DNA of 64,000 bases, from positions 434,001 to 498,000 of the forward strand of contig JAPEUQ010000020.1 of NCBI GenBank assembly GCA_027946365.1, written 5' to 3'. The position numbers were made by a program, and so were the translations under genes. Each line of letters begins with the position of its first letter. The stretch's first letter is position 1. This document shows positions 34,924 to 44,856 of the stretch, piece after piece. The notes beneath the pieces are model-generated. The model made no database searches, was not told where the DNA came from, and saw nothing but the letters and a program-made list of their open reading frames with translations. The DNA comes from Kalmusia sp. IMI 367209 (Eukaryota; Ascomycota; Dothideomycetes; Pleosporales; Didymosphaeriaceae).

Positions 34924-36239
34924 CTAGATACCGGGAATGTTTGGAATGGCTAGGGCCTCGTAAGCAGTGATCCATCCCATGTCTGCTTTAATTCCGATCG
35001 CCATATCGTGCAGAATCGGATGCTCCATATTGTGCGCAAATCCGTGCTCCTCCTCCGGGGTCCAGTACTGCCGCACAGCACCCGGGAAGGCGGTTTCGAT
35101 CATGTCGACCACGTCGTCGGTGTATCCGATGGGACAGTTCTTGTCGTTCTTGCCGTGCATGAAATACATGTGAGGACAGTTGAGCGGTCGCGCTATCGCG
35201 GGTGGTAGCATAGCGATGTGGAATGCGTGATCTCTCGGGAGATATCCAAGGCCGAGCGCCTTCAACCTTTCTGGCCCAAGTCTAGCCGCTAGCTTTTCGG
35301 TATCGAGCTCAAGAGCCGGGGGATTCGTCGGACGGACCGGAACTTCCATAGCGTACTTGACGCCCTCTTCTAACGAATACCTCAGCATGGCGCTTGCACT
35401 CCAGCTGCGGAATAGGAGATACCAGGGAGACACCATCTGCACCTCTGAATCGTTGATTACGCAGTGGACCCTAGTGGCGGTGATGGGAAGGTTTCCCATG
35501 TGGTCGGGAGGGATGCGGCTGCGCTGCTGGCAACCTTGAAGCCGTCGGTCGGCAGCCTCTTCCAACATCAACGCGGCAAGCTCTCGTAGGGTTTCGTTGC
35601 TCGGCACGGTACCGCGGTATGCCTGTCCGGAAGGCCGGGCATACGGCGTAAACATTCCGTTCTCGAACAAGATGGCCCGGATCGGGAGGGAGGGGCAGCG
35701 AAGCCAAGTGTACATTGCCAGGTGCCCGCCTGCGCTGTCTCCGGACACAAATAACTCTTCCTGAAAGGGGGCTTTCATGAGCGGGAACATACTCTTGATA
35801 TAGCCCTCCATGGAACCGCTGAGAATGAGCCGGGAAAGTACAGGAATGTCCTCTTGAATGTCTCGACCGCAGTGCTCGGGAAGCAAGCGGTACTTCAAGC
35901 AGATCATGAGCGTGTTACCTGCGAAGAGCTTCCTAAAGTAGGGACTGAGAAAGCAGGGGGAGTCTGGATCGCCCGTTGTCTGGTCATTCGGTTAGTCTCT
36001 ACGCAAAAATCAGGAAACTTGGGAGAATTGACCAAACCCCCTCCGTAGTAGTGTATCCAGACAGCACATGGTCGAGGATTCGTGCCGTTAGTTAGCGCCC
36101 GCTGCGCGCGGACGAGGAAGGGAATCCCCATGATCTCGATTTCGAGACTGTCAAAGTCGTCGAACAGGTTCTGCTGCAGGGGCGTCGACTCCATCGTGGC
36201 TGGTTTGCCATCGTTGAGTGCGTTCCAAAAGCTCGTCAT
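34924..36239 (-). CDS. Alpha/beta-hydrolase fold-3 type esterase/lipase
   Basis: Two exons, 36239-36033 and 35979-34924, with a 53-bp intron (GTCAAT...GACTAAC...CCAG) encode 420 residues. The enzyme class hydrolyses esters through a Ser-Asp-His triad. The nucleophile elbow GDSAGGH is present; the usual oxyanion-hole HGGG is replaced by HYYGGG just before the intron; YRLLPEH follows, where family members have YRLAPEH. The histidine is probably in EEEHGFAHNMEH. Removing the intron joins YYGGGL to TTGDPDSPCFLSPYFRKLFAG, restoring a normal core. The donor GTCAAT is weak, so the junction is the least certain part. No signal peptide, so probably cytosolic. It stands alone in a gene-poor region; the substrate cannot be inferred. 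Confidence 0.8.
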
Positions 36240-37534
36240 CGTGAGGCGAACGACAAAGGGAAGCGTGGTGGTTTGATCGAAGGGGCGACTCGAGAGAGGT
36301 TATATCCATCGAGATTGACACGCCCTTGCCGTCGGCATATCACATTTGGTTTGCTTGCGGCCGATATCGAAGTGGGTCTCACCCTACGAGCAAGGAGCAT
36401 ATGTGCAACTTCGCTTGGGCTCTCGGATTCTTGTTCCGGTCTTGCCGCGCGATGGGTGCCGTTCCTTGCTCGACTTAGCGTTGTTTCTCCGATGGCGAAG
36501 CGGTGGCTGGTCTCTAGCGGGAATAGGGAATAGTCGAGAGTATGATCCAGGTCATCTCGTCCGCTACCATGGGGCGAAGGTGAAATGGCTGAACGTACAA
36601 TGTATTTCGGGTACAGAATGGGCTACCAAAGGATATGATGCGGCACCACGATTCCGTGTACAATTTCTTGTCAGCTCATTTCACCCTCTTGATCTTGGTT
36701 TGGTGGTATTGGATCCTGATCTGAAAGAGTCCAAGTGACATGTCGAAGACATACAAGGAACGGGTAATTTCCCCAGATGTGAATTAGCTGGCAAAGTGTT
36801 TCACAGTCGCGTCTACAAAGTGAATGAATCATGATAAAGCAAAGCAGCCGGATTTTTCTTTTCTTCGAGAAGTGGACTGACATTGGTAGTGCTAACACTC
36901 TTTCGCAACCGTCTATGCCCTTGTTTAGCACACGGAGGAGGGTGTACGACGTAGCGAAAAAGCCACCCACCCAAGTTTTCGGGCAGCCAGGACAGCGAAG
37001 GGTCTGATTATCGAAAATTAAGGGATGTTTTCGGAATGAACGAGACAGCATCGCGCTATCGCCAGACAGCCAAGAGCACTGATCAGAGCGGCGCGCTTTT
37101 CTAGCGTCGTGGTAAGGCTGCGCTTGCGTTTAAGCGCGCCTAGGGACCAACCCTGGAAACGCGAGACCGGCGAATAAGCTATTCCGCTTCCGGTGCCGCC
37201 AGCACAAAAAGAAAGTGGAACGTCCTATCTCGAAATCCCCCAACGTCGGTCGAGCGATTCAAAGGACAGCCGTTCTCTCGTCGATTTCGATGGATCAAGG
37301 GGGGCTTTGTGCTGGATGAAACGGGCCTGTACAGCCGCATGCGACAGCATTGCGAGAACTGACGTGGTTCTGCTATTCCGCTACCAGATTGGCGGAGCGA
37401 TCAAAACCCATGTAGTACAGACATTCCAGTTCTTTTCAGAAGAGAGACGGCGCGGTGTCTCATGCAAGGCCGCGTTGTTTTCATGACGGGAATTATTGAA
37501 CAATGTCTCGTATCTTGCCGGACTGTACGACGCT
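36240..37534. other. Intergenic sequence
   Basis: About 1.3 kb upstream of the hydrolase. Open frames up to 130 codons (36346-36738 plus, 36671-37051 minus) show no motif and no splice support. Confidence 0.35.
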
Positions 37535-37632
37535 GGTGTGGACGGATCGGTGTGGACGGATCGGTATGAAAGGATCGGCGTGAACTAATCGGTGTGAAAT
37601 GATCAGCGTGAAATATTCGGTATGAAATGATC
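37535..37632. repeat. 14-bp minisatellite, seven copies
   Basis: Seven tandem 14-bp units of consensus GGTGTGAAnnGATC begin at 37535. The first two are identical and the later ones vary at positions 1-5 and 9-12. No gene overlaps it convincingly. Confidence 0.85.
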
Positions 37633-37818
37633 GGTGAAGCTAGTTGCCAATCGGTATCCAGCAGGATAGAATATTTATCAAACATTATATGTGTGCTGCC
37701 TGATACATGGTAAGATCTTAATCGCTTCCTCAACTCTACTAAGCCCTGAGCCTCCATCGGGGCCTAGTTTCTCCGGCCCATCTTCCACGTGATTTGTCTA
37801 GCAAGAGTATGTGAAAAC

Positions 37819-38163
37819 CTACGAATGAAACGTATTGTATCCGTCAGTCAGCCAATATGTGAAATCGATGTTTCGTCGAAGCTGACTACAGATTGACTCC
37901 ATCCAATTGCGCACTAGCCACAGCCTGACCACGAACTGGATGCTTGGCACAACGGCACACTCAAACGAAGAACCCAGCGCTTGTGCAATTGTTAGCTCGC
38001 CGCTTCGACGCTTCCAGAGCAGCCTCACCCAGGGAAGACCCTTGGTTAATGCAGCACAAACATAAGGCCCCAGGTCTTCTGCTTTGAAGCGCTCTAGCCA
38101 TCTTCTGCCACGATGCCACGATGCCCAGCCAGCATCTCCATCAAAGTTGTACCTCGTGACCAA
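37819..38163 (-). pseudogene. Coding-like fragment, possible tail of the 39.8-40.9 kb pseudogene
   Basis: An open frame of 114 codons with protein-like composition (TRYNFDGDAGWASWHRGRRW, LGPYVCAALTKGLPWVRLLW). The FDGDAGW segment recalls C-terminal parts of a fungal family to which the broken gene at 39836-40872 belongs, and both are on the minus strand. If so, the original gene was split by about 1.7 kb containing two LTRs. I hold this only weakly. Confidence 0.3.
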
Positions 38164-38233
38164 AAGACCTGCACCATAGTTTCAATCACAGTAGGTTTGA
38201 TTTCCATTGCAACTAGCTCTATGGGTCCACTCT

Positions 38234-38442
38234 TGTAAGGAGTGAAGTGCGCGATCCCGTGATATATAGTCACGTAATATTATTATCACGTGACAGATAC
38301 CTGCTAGGGTCAGTGTGCAAGCGAGGCGTTGGAGGCGCGCTAGCCCAACACCCCTAGAACGCAAGGAAAGAGATAGGATAGAAGATAGATTTCAATCTCA
38401 TCACTACTAGAGGATTGCTCGCTGCTATAATTAAACCTAACA
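38234..38442. mobile_element. LTR copy 1 (solo LTR)
   Basis: A 209-bp element starting TGTAAGG and ending CCTAACA, so it has the TG...CA ends and the short inverted termini of long terminal repeats. It shares most of its length with 38957-39149. No convincing 5-bp target duplication flanks it (ACTCT before, GCGAC after), and no retrotransposon body lies next to it, so a solo or rearranged LTR is the best reading. Confidence 0.7.
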
Positions 38443-38956
38443 GCGACAGCCCGTAAGTCACTCAAGTCCTCCTACATTGAGGTAACGAAGCTTTCCGACA
38501 GCCTGTACCAGGCGAAGTGTTCGGTATTGAAGAGTGTCAGACACTACTGTTGGATGGGCACGGAGGCAATGATAAATTTGTGAAGGGGTGTGCTATACCT
38601 TCTGAATAGAATACCCACTAGCCATCCGAGTACACAGTCAAATCCTACGCTCTCTCTGAATGCTTTAAAGCCTGTTGTGGTGGGATCGGGAAACGCAGAA
38701 GGAGAAACACCTGCATGAGATTTAAAACGCAGTTCTCGTGATTTTTAGCTAGCGTTTCAGTAAAAGCCTCACCTGCGGTTGATTGTTCCTCTTTGGCCCC
38801 AGCTTGTTTTCCATTATTCTCGGGACGTATTTCTTTGGGATGATCGTCGAATTTCTATCACTTTCGTAATCGACGATCTCTTGCTACGCAATGTCAATTG
38901 CATCCGATATTACCACCAATGCCATAAGGAATATGTTAGTCTGGAAGTGGGAGGAT
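38443..38956. other. Spacer between the two LTR copies
   Basis: This 514-bp stretch has no long open frame and no gag or pol motif. It is too short for an autonomous element. If the two LTRs were one element it would be a miniature retrotransposon, but the outer flanks do not show matching target duplications. Confidence 0.4.
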
Positions 38957-39149
38957 TGTAAGGAGTGAAGTGCGTGATCCCGTGATATTATGATCACGTG
39001 ATAATTACTGCCAAGATAGCTGCGCAGGCGAGACGCTAGGAGCGCGCTAGCGCAACACCCCTAAAACGTAGGGGAAGACAGAGGATAGAGGAGAGATTTC
39101 AATCTCATCACTACTTGAGGAATGCTCGCTGCTATAATTAATCCTAACA
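38957..39149. mobile_element. LTR copy 2 (solo LTR)
   Basis: A 193-bp copy of the same repeat, TGTAAGG...CCTAACA, in the same orientation as copy 1, with a small central deletion relative to it. It is flanked by AGGAT (38952-38956) and AGGAC (39150-39154), a 4-of-5 match to a target-site duplication, which supports an independent insertion followed by LTR-LTR recombination. Confidence 0.75.
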
Positions 39150-39212
39150 AGGACATGCACTCACTATTTTCGTTTTGTTAATTACGTGTTACAAAATGGT
39201 AGGCATATTGAC

Positions 39213-39291
39213 TTACCCAGCTCCGTCCTTTGCAAGGTCGTCTGCTTGTTCGTTGCCATGATCACCAGCATGACATGTAACTCAATAGTAG
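39213..39291 (-). pseudogene. RNase H domain remnant of a retroelement
   Basis: After a TGA in the position of a conserved Trp, the minus strand reads VTCHAGDHGNEQADDLAKDGA. This matches the C-terminal RNase H pattern W-x-x-x-H-x-G-x-x-GNE-x-AD-x-LAK found in LINE and LTR retrotransposons. Upstream, 39300-39689 is open on the same strand with an AEFMAVKVA segment that could be a decayed continuation. The remnant lies 64 bp from LTR copy 2. Confidence 0.5.
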
Positions 39292-39835
39292 TTCATTCTG
39301 GAATCAACCGCTTCCCGCTTTCGTCGTCTATCGATAATACCCGTGATTCTGTCCTTGTTTGGAATGACGTAACCTCTAGGTTGTTCAAAACTCTTCAGCC
39401 GCAATTTGGGGCACCTTTCCGCAACACATCCGATAGCATGCATCAAATCGGTCCGGATAAGCGCGTATTGTGTGACATCTGTTCGATTTGGTGCGACTTT
39501 GACAGCCATGAACTCCGCCTGGGCCCAGAGACAGCGCTGCTTTTTTGAGCGGTGCATTAGCTCCCAGATTAATATCGCGCTATATGTTGTAGGGACTTGC
39601 GATCGACACGGTGCGGAAAATGACACTGACAGGGGATGTTCGCGGCCAAAAAAGGACTCCCACACCGGCGCTAGCATCTGGGTTTCCAAGATAAAGCGAC
39701 CTCCGAGGGTCTATGCGGTCAACGCACTTGATCGGGTAAATAAGCATTTGACCATCGATGAGAAACTCGAGATAATTTCAGCAAAATCAATGTCTACTTT
39801 TAGCAAAGTGTGTGTTACAACTAGTTTGACAATGG

Positions 39836-40872
39836 CTAAGCAGCCGGAGCTCGCACAAAATCCCGCATTTGTGCTAGGCTGTTACTGGGAACCGAATTTA
39901 AAAACCGAATGGCCAATGAGGCTGCTGAGTATCTGAACTCTAGGTCTAAGCGTGGGTTGGTCCAGCGAAGAATGTAATCCGCTGGTTCCGGGTACTTCAA
40001 AACTCCGAATCGAATGAGTTCTTCTGGCTCACAAACGGTCCATGGATCTACTCGAACCTTGGCCAAATTGGATGAGTCGAATCCCTAGGCGTCAAGTTCC
40101 GAATTTATCGACGAAATGTTTTCTTGGAGGTCCCTTCCGTTTTCCGGATGTTTCAAGAGTGCGTTGAAAGTGAAACGAGTAAAATCAATCAAAGCCGATC
40201 TTGGCAGCCCAAATGTGGGAGAGAAGAGAGAGTGATCATGTAAATGAGGTGCCGTGAATGAACCACCTGATTGCCATGTTTGCAATATAGGCTCAAATTC
40301 TGGGAACGAGTTTGCAGACAAGAGCGCAACATCTTCAGTGAGGAAATGAGGTGCTACCATATTCAACATGAACGACTGCATTGTAGTGAGATCTTGAAGA
40401 GCGCGATTAAAGATGGCTGCACTGAGAATGCGCAGGAAACTTTTAGCAAACTCTCCATAAGATCAAAGTCATGATAGGAGCCCTCACCTTCGCCATGTAT
40501 TGTCGGATGAAAAAGTCCGGAATGTGATCTTGTTCTCGTTCAAAGCCAGTCCCGACATTTCAGAAGCGACTCGGCGGCAAGTGAAAGCCAACGAAAGATC
40601 AATACGGGCGCCGTTAGCTTGGGAGAGATTATTTCCTACAAAATTGTTGGCATATCCATCATCGGTCCGAACATCTATGCAAATGACGTGTCAGTAGAGT
40701 ATCTCAAGGGCATATTTTACTTGACTTGGTTAACAATAGTCGCTTACTGTTGACGAGGTCAGTCACAATCCGTCTCAACTGCCCGACACCAGACTTACCA
40801 ATACTTGTAGATGATATCCCGGAGCTCACGCGGCAGTCGAAGGAACGCAAAGGAGCCCGCAGGTGATGCCAT
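39836..40872 (-). pseudogene. Broken fungal family gene with F-box-like N-terminus
   Basis: From ATG 40872 the sequence begins FAFLRLPRELRDIIYKYW, the F-box-like opening of a large fungal family. A first exon ends at 40799 (donor GTAAGT) and further short exons can be joined through CAG and TAG acceptors to a segment reading RTDDGYANNFVGNNLSQANG, RIDLSLAFTCRRVASEMSGL and ITFRTFSSDNTW. The main exon (about 40438 down) runs to a TAG at 40087-40085 and resumes in frame with GFDSSNLAKVRVDPWTVCEPEELIR and LDLEFRYSAASLAIRFLNSV before ending early at 39836. The TAG corresponds on the plus strand to CCA changed to CTA, a CpA-to-TpA change. Function of the family is unknown to me. Confidence 0.6.
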
Positions 40873-41516
40873 GCTTGGGGTGAAGATGGGTGCGGCGAAG
40901 TAACGAGGTTGAGTGGGGTAAACTCAACACTTAAAGCGCTAAAATATAGCGAGCACAGCCTACCGGAACATTCTAGTGACGTGTTCAGAACCCAAGTCGC
41001 ACACAGTTCACACGCAAGATCAGGACCTGAATTTTAACAGTTCATTCATGCCACATGGTTATATTCTACATACGGAGCGAAGCATTTTTCATGTCGCGCA
41101 GCAAGCGGCTAGCGCAGCGTGATTATGATAGGGCCATCCGCGACGCGAGGTACGGCGCACTGTAGCTGCAAGCAGGCCTGGATCCGGCGCGTTATTATTT
41201 CAGCGCGTCTACTGACGCCGACCGAGGTCGCGTATCGATGAGCTACGCTAGCTATCCGATTGTCCCCCCTAGGACTTGTGCAGGAGGTGCCTAGCTTCAA
41301 CGTAGGCACACCGGTAGCGAACGTCCCGCGATACCTAGTGCAGCGCGTCTACATTATAATTTAAGCGCCATGATAAAGCCTATCCGCTTTAGGACGGCAT
41401 GCCGATCTTATCGCCGTCGTAAAACATATAAAGCTATTCGATCCAGGAGCTTACCACATCTTTTGGGTATGGCCTGCTTGAATGACCCAAGAAGTCACTT
41501 GGACTCGTGCTGGGTA
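40873..41516. other. Intergenic sequence
   Basis: About 640 bp. Overlapping open frames near 41109-41309 (minus) and 41370-41576 (plus) lack motifs. No transposon ends seen. Confidence 0.3.
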
Positions 41517-42348
41517 GGAGAAGTACAATCAGAGGCAAGCAACCGGGTCCTCGATCGACGTGAAATTCGTAGATAGTTACATAGAGGCCGATTCAAAGCT
41601 CAGAACTGTACTAGATGTTACTGACTTCATATCCGACCATATAATCTTGGAGGTGGCGATCAAAGTAAACGTTGAAGGACTAGTAAAGCAAAGATACTTG
41701 TGAAAGCTTATGACAAGAGAGGACTTCAAGAAAGCTGCTGAGGCAAAGCTGGAGGAATTGTTAGGTTTACCAGAAGATCTTCCAGTCTTTAAGCACCTTG
41801 GTGGAGCACTATATATACTAGTTAAGATTATTGAATACGTGTTACAGCCTCTTATAGAAGAGTATGTCCCAGTCGAGTTGCATTACGAGCCACCTAAAAG
41901 AGCTCGCCGATGATCTGATACACTATCACGAGCAAAGAAGCCAGACCAGCAACCACTAGTGGCACCGACCAGAACAAATCTATCCCAGGCGATCGCCACA
42001 GCAGAAGTGGCAACGTTACGGCAGGCACGCCAGGCACAGAGAGCGAGAAATCAGGCAACATTAGCGCAGTTTTTGAGAAACATCAACACCTCGGAAGGTG
42101 TTTTCCGCACCAACAAGCGAAACACAAAGCGTGCTGAAACACAGCCGACCGGGGAATCTCCAAACTTCGGGCACGACGCGTGGGCAGGAGCCGTAGATAA
42201 TAACATGTTCGGGATAGCCGAGACTAACAGCACTAGTGAGTGTTCTAGCTTTTTCTTCCAAAGATTATCTAGCCTTGTACACATGATCCTACGTCTAATC
42301 CAATGGACACGGTCCGACCACCCACCGAGCTTCCACGGCATAAGCTGA
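41517..42348 (+). pseudogene. Unknown coding-like frame interrupted by two TGA codons
   Basis: One plus-strand frame of about 277 codons reads as a protein except for TGA at 41700-41702 and TGA at 41911-41913. Segments include SSIDVKFVDSYIEADSKLRT, then after the first TGA an ATG (41710) with FKKAAEAKLEELLGLPEDLP and ILVKIIEYVLQPLIEEYVPV, then after the second TGA an Ala/Gln/Arg-rich helix (VATLRQARQAQRARNQATLA). A 48-bp intron could remove the first TGA (GTAAAG 41681 to CTTCAAG), but the second has no obvious intron. The 41710-41913 part alone could be a 67-residue gene. I do not recognise the family. Confidence 0.35.
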
Positions 42349-42638
42349 TCCAATCCATTGACTTTGCATCGATTGTGACGCGACGTTTTGTTTTTGATGC
42401 AAGAGCTCCTCGTAGGCCACTGTTCGTACGCTTCGCAACATACTGCAAAGCTCGCTCCTCTGCTGTTGGCTGATTTTCCTACATTTAATGCCTTCGGCCT
42501 CGCGCGACTGTGTAAGCGCTTTGTACCTTCGCATCAACGTAGAACATACCACGTAAAAGGTTCATATTGGCTGAGACACGTGTGTTTGGAAGATTGACGC
42601 GTACCGTTGTGAGTGCGGGGTAATTGTCTGAAGTAGCC

Positions 42639-42663
42639 CCCTAACCCTAAACCCTAACCCTAA
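42639..42663. repeat. Interstitial telomeric repeat, (CCCTAA)4
   Basis: Four copies of the CCCTAA unit, with one extra A between copies two and three, lie inside the window, at least 21 kb from either edge. CCCTAA/TTAGGG is the telomere repeat of filamentous fungi. The tract is at the boundary between decayed frames on the left and more decayed sequence on the right. Confidence 0.85.
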
Positions 42664-43590
42664 GCGACATCCCATCTGAGATTAAGCCGCTACGTGGCGG
42701 GCAGGATATTATATGAGTGAGTGGCTCCATCGCTTGTTCGCTAATCCTCCCCAGACCCTCGAGAAGAGCTAATCCGTGGCCTAAGACACTCCTGCTGGCG
42801 AAGTTGCCCAGCGCCCCCATGCTCCCATTTGCGCATGACGTCTACCAGAACCAATGTCCGATCGTTTTCGTCTGTCACAGCTTGGAAGACCTCGTATGCG
42901 AACATGTGAAAGGCTGCGGAGATACACCATGAAATTTTTCGACTGCATGCGAGTGAGTCGTATTCCGTGTCTCTGATGAAACATTGTGGGTGGGGCAAGC
43001 TGCCCGCATCCCCTCGCCAGGCTTCCGTCTCATAAACACTACATCGCATCCGTAATTTGATGGGAACGGCAAGTGCCGTAAAAAACATGTCTGGGTCAAG
43101 CCGCCTTCAGATCGAGGCCAAGGATTATCGGCCGCAATTGCAGGATACATATACACTCACCTCAAGCAGGGTAAATACCCACTCATTAAATTCTCAGATG
43201 AGTAAACTGATAATCTTATGCAGCGTGAAACTATCACCAGAACGCCAACACCAATCTATCATTACGTTTATGATATCCAAGTAAAGACCTGAAGCCCTTG
43301 TCATGACGCAACGACTGCTTGAACCAGTCATATCATCCAAAGCAGATCCTGTTGGGCCTTACTGGCTTGGACCCACATCAAACGGAACTATCGAGATGGA
43401 ACGGCGCGGAGAAGAAGAGGGGGCAGAGACCGTGGAAGCAGCGACGATGACGGAAGCAGCGGCAATGATGAGCATTAATAAGGAACGGGAGAAGAGGAAG
43501 AGGATACGTAAGAAGAAGAGAATACGCAAGAGAAATAGTAAGAAAGCAAAGCATTTACGATATGATAGACACTAACGACACGACCAAGCA
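42664..43590. other. Sequence right of the telomeric tract
   Basis: No supported gene. A 90-codon frame at 43303-43575 ends in a purine-rich, highly basic low-complexity stretch (43480-43560, Lys/Arg repeats) and is probably not a functional protein. Confidence 0.35.
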
Positions 43591-43599
43591 GAGGTCATG

Positions 43600-43930
43600 A
43601 TGGGCGTCGATCATGCGACCAGGAGTGCGTTTGAATTTGACCATACATCAAAAGCAGATCTGAAGATAGATTTTGGCACTCAGCCACTTGAAGTGACTGG
43701 AGGGCAGCAAGGTAAGAAAATTCAAACGAGTGCATCTTGTGGCATCATAGCATTCTCCGAGCGTACAGTCATGACGATGGCATCGACCAGGCGACTGGGG
43801 CTACGATGGATACTTTTGGAACGGACCTAACAAAAGATACTAGGACCCAGCCAGTCGAGAACATTGGCAATCAGGGAGAAACGAAGATCAAACGAGTACA
43901 TCTCCTGGCATTATTTCCATACGCAATCAA
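43600..43930 (+). repeat. Diverged tandem duplication, period about 166 bp
   Basis: Two adjacent related segments: the 43723-region motif CAAACGAGTGCATCTTGTGG is matched by CAAACGAGTACATCTCCTGG about 166 bp later, and the preceding blocks TCAGCCACTTGAAGTGACTG and CCCAGCCAGTCGAGAACATT also correspond. Both copies have partly open frames with related peptides (GTQPLEV / RTQPVEN) in different frames. It looks like an old duplicated repeat or gene fragment. Confidence 0.5.
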
Positions 43931-44856
43931 CCAACCGTGACGGACCAGCAAGCACGCAGACAATACAAGAACGACAATGACTCAATCTTGGCCGATCAAT
44001 CCGCACTTTGTCGATTGAGATTCCACAACATTGTCATAGTCCCAAAACCGGTTTGAATATCGCTATTGTCGGAGACTATCGGTGCTTCAGGGCAAATGAG
44101 GCGAATTCTTCCCATTCGCTTTGTAATGTATTGAAGGCTACAGAAGTGATTTCGGCATGAAAGGCCCCGTGAGAGCATACTCTCGAAGAATTCGGGTCAC
44201 CTTTACAAGAAATCTGCCGAAGCCTGGAAGATAGTAGAGGTCTCGGTAGAAACAACCAACGTAGCCGTTCGCGCAGTTGTAGAGGAGGCCAACCCTACTC
44301 TCCATAAGCTGAAGGAGGCTTACCTTGCATATTCTCTTCGAACTTATTGTGGATGATTACAAGACATGTTTTTCGAGGAAAGTGAAATCACTGATATCGG
44401 AATAGAAGCCATCCGAAGCAATCGGCCCGTCGCAGGCGTACCTTTGTTTATGAGAATGACGCAAGGGGCTGCATGCATTCTTCATCTTGTTTCCCGAACC
44501 AGGAAAATTGTGAAGAGATCGCACAGGCCTGAAGCATGATTGTCTGATAAGACCAAATGACATCAGACTTATCATAGTGGCTAGCGGTCGAAGCAAAAAC
44601 CATATCCTTTCAAGTGCGGCCTCACTTTTCACAGATGCATTATCATCAACACCAGATATCAAAGTCGCATTCAGAGTACGATGACAAGAACCCACTAGTT
44701 GCCTAATCGAAACCGTGTGCTTAACATACGTAGAGTTGTGTTCCTTACTGTTTCTTCGACGTACGCTTCCCTGAATCTACACCACTATCCAGATTCACGA
44801 AGAACGAGGTCCGTCACGCTGCCCAAGACCTCACTTGTGATCCCGCGGTCCCTCCT
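43931..44856. other. Intergenic sequence
   Basis: About 930 bp downstream of the secreted-protein gene. A minus-strand frame of 112 codons (44357-44695) has no motif. No RNA gene or repeat seen. Confidence 0.3.

Noticed and set aside
38234..39149. Complete LTR retrotransposon or TRIM bounded by the two LTRs
   Set aside because: The 514-bp interior has no coding or primer-binding evidence and the outer flanks lack a matching target duplication.
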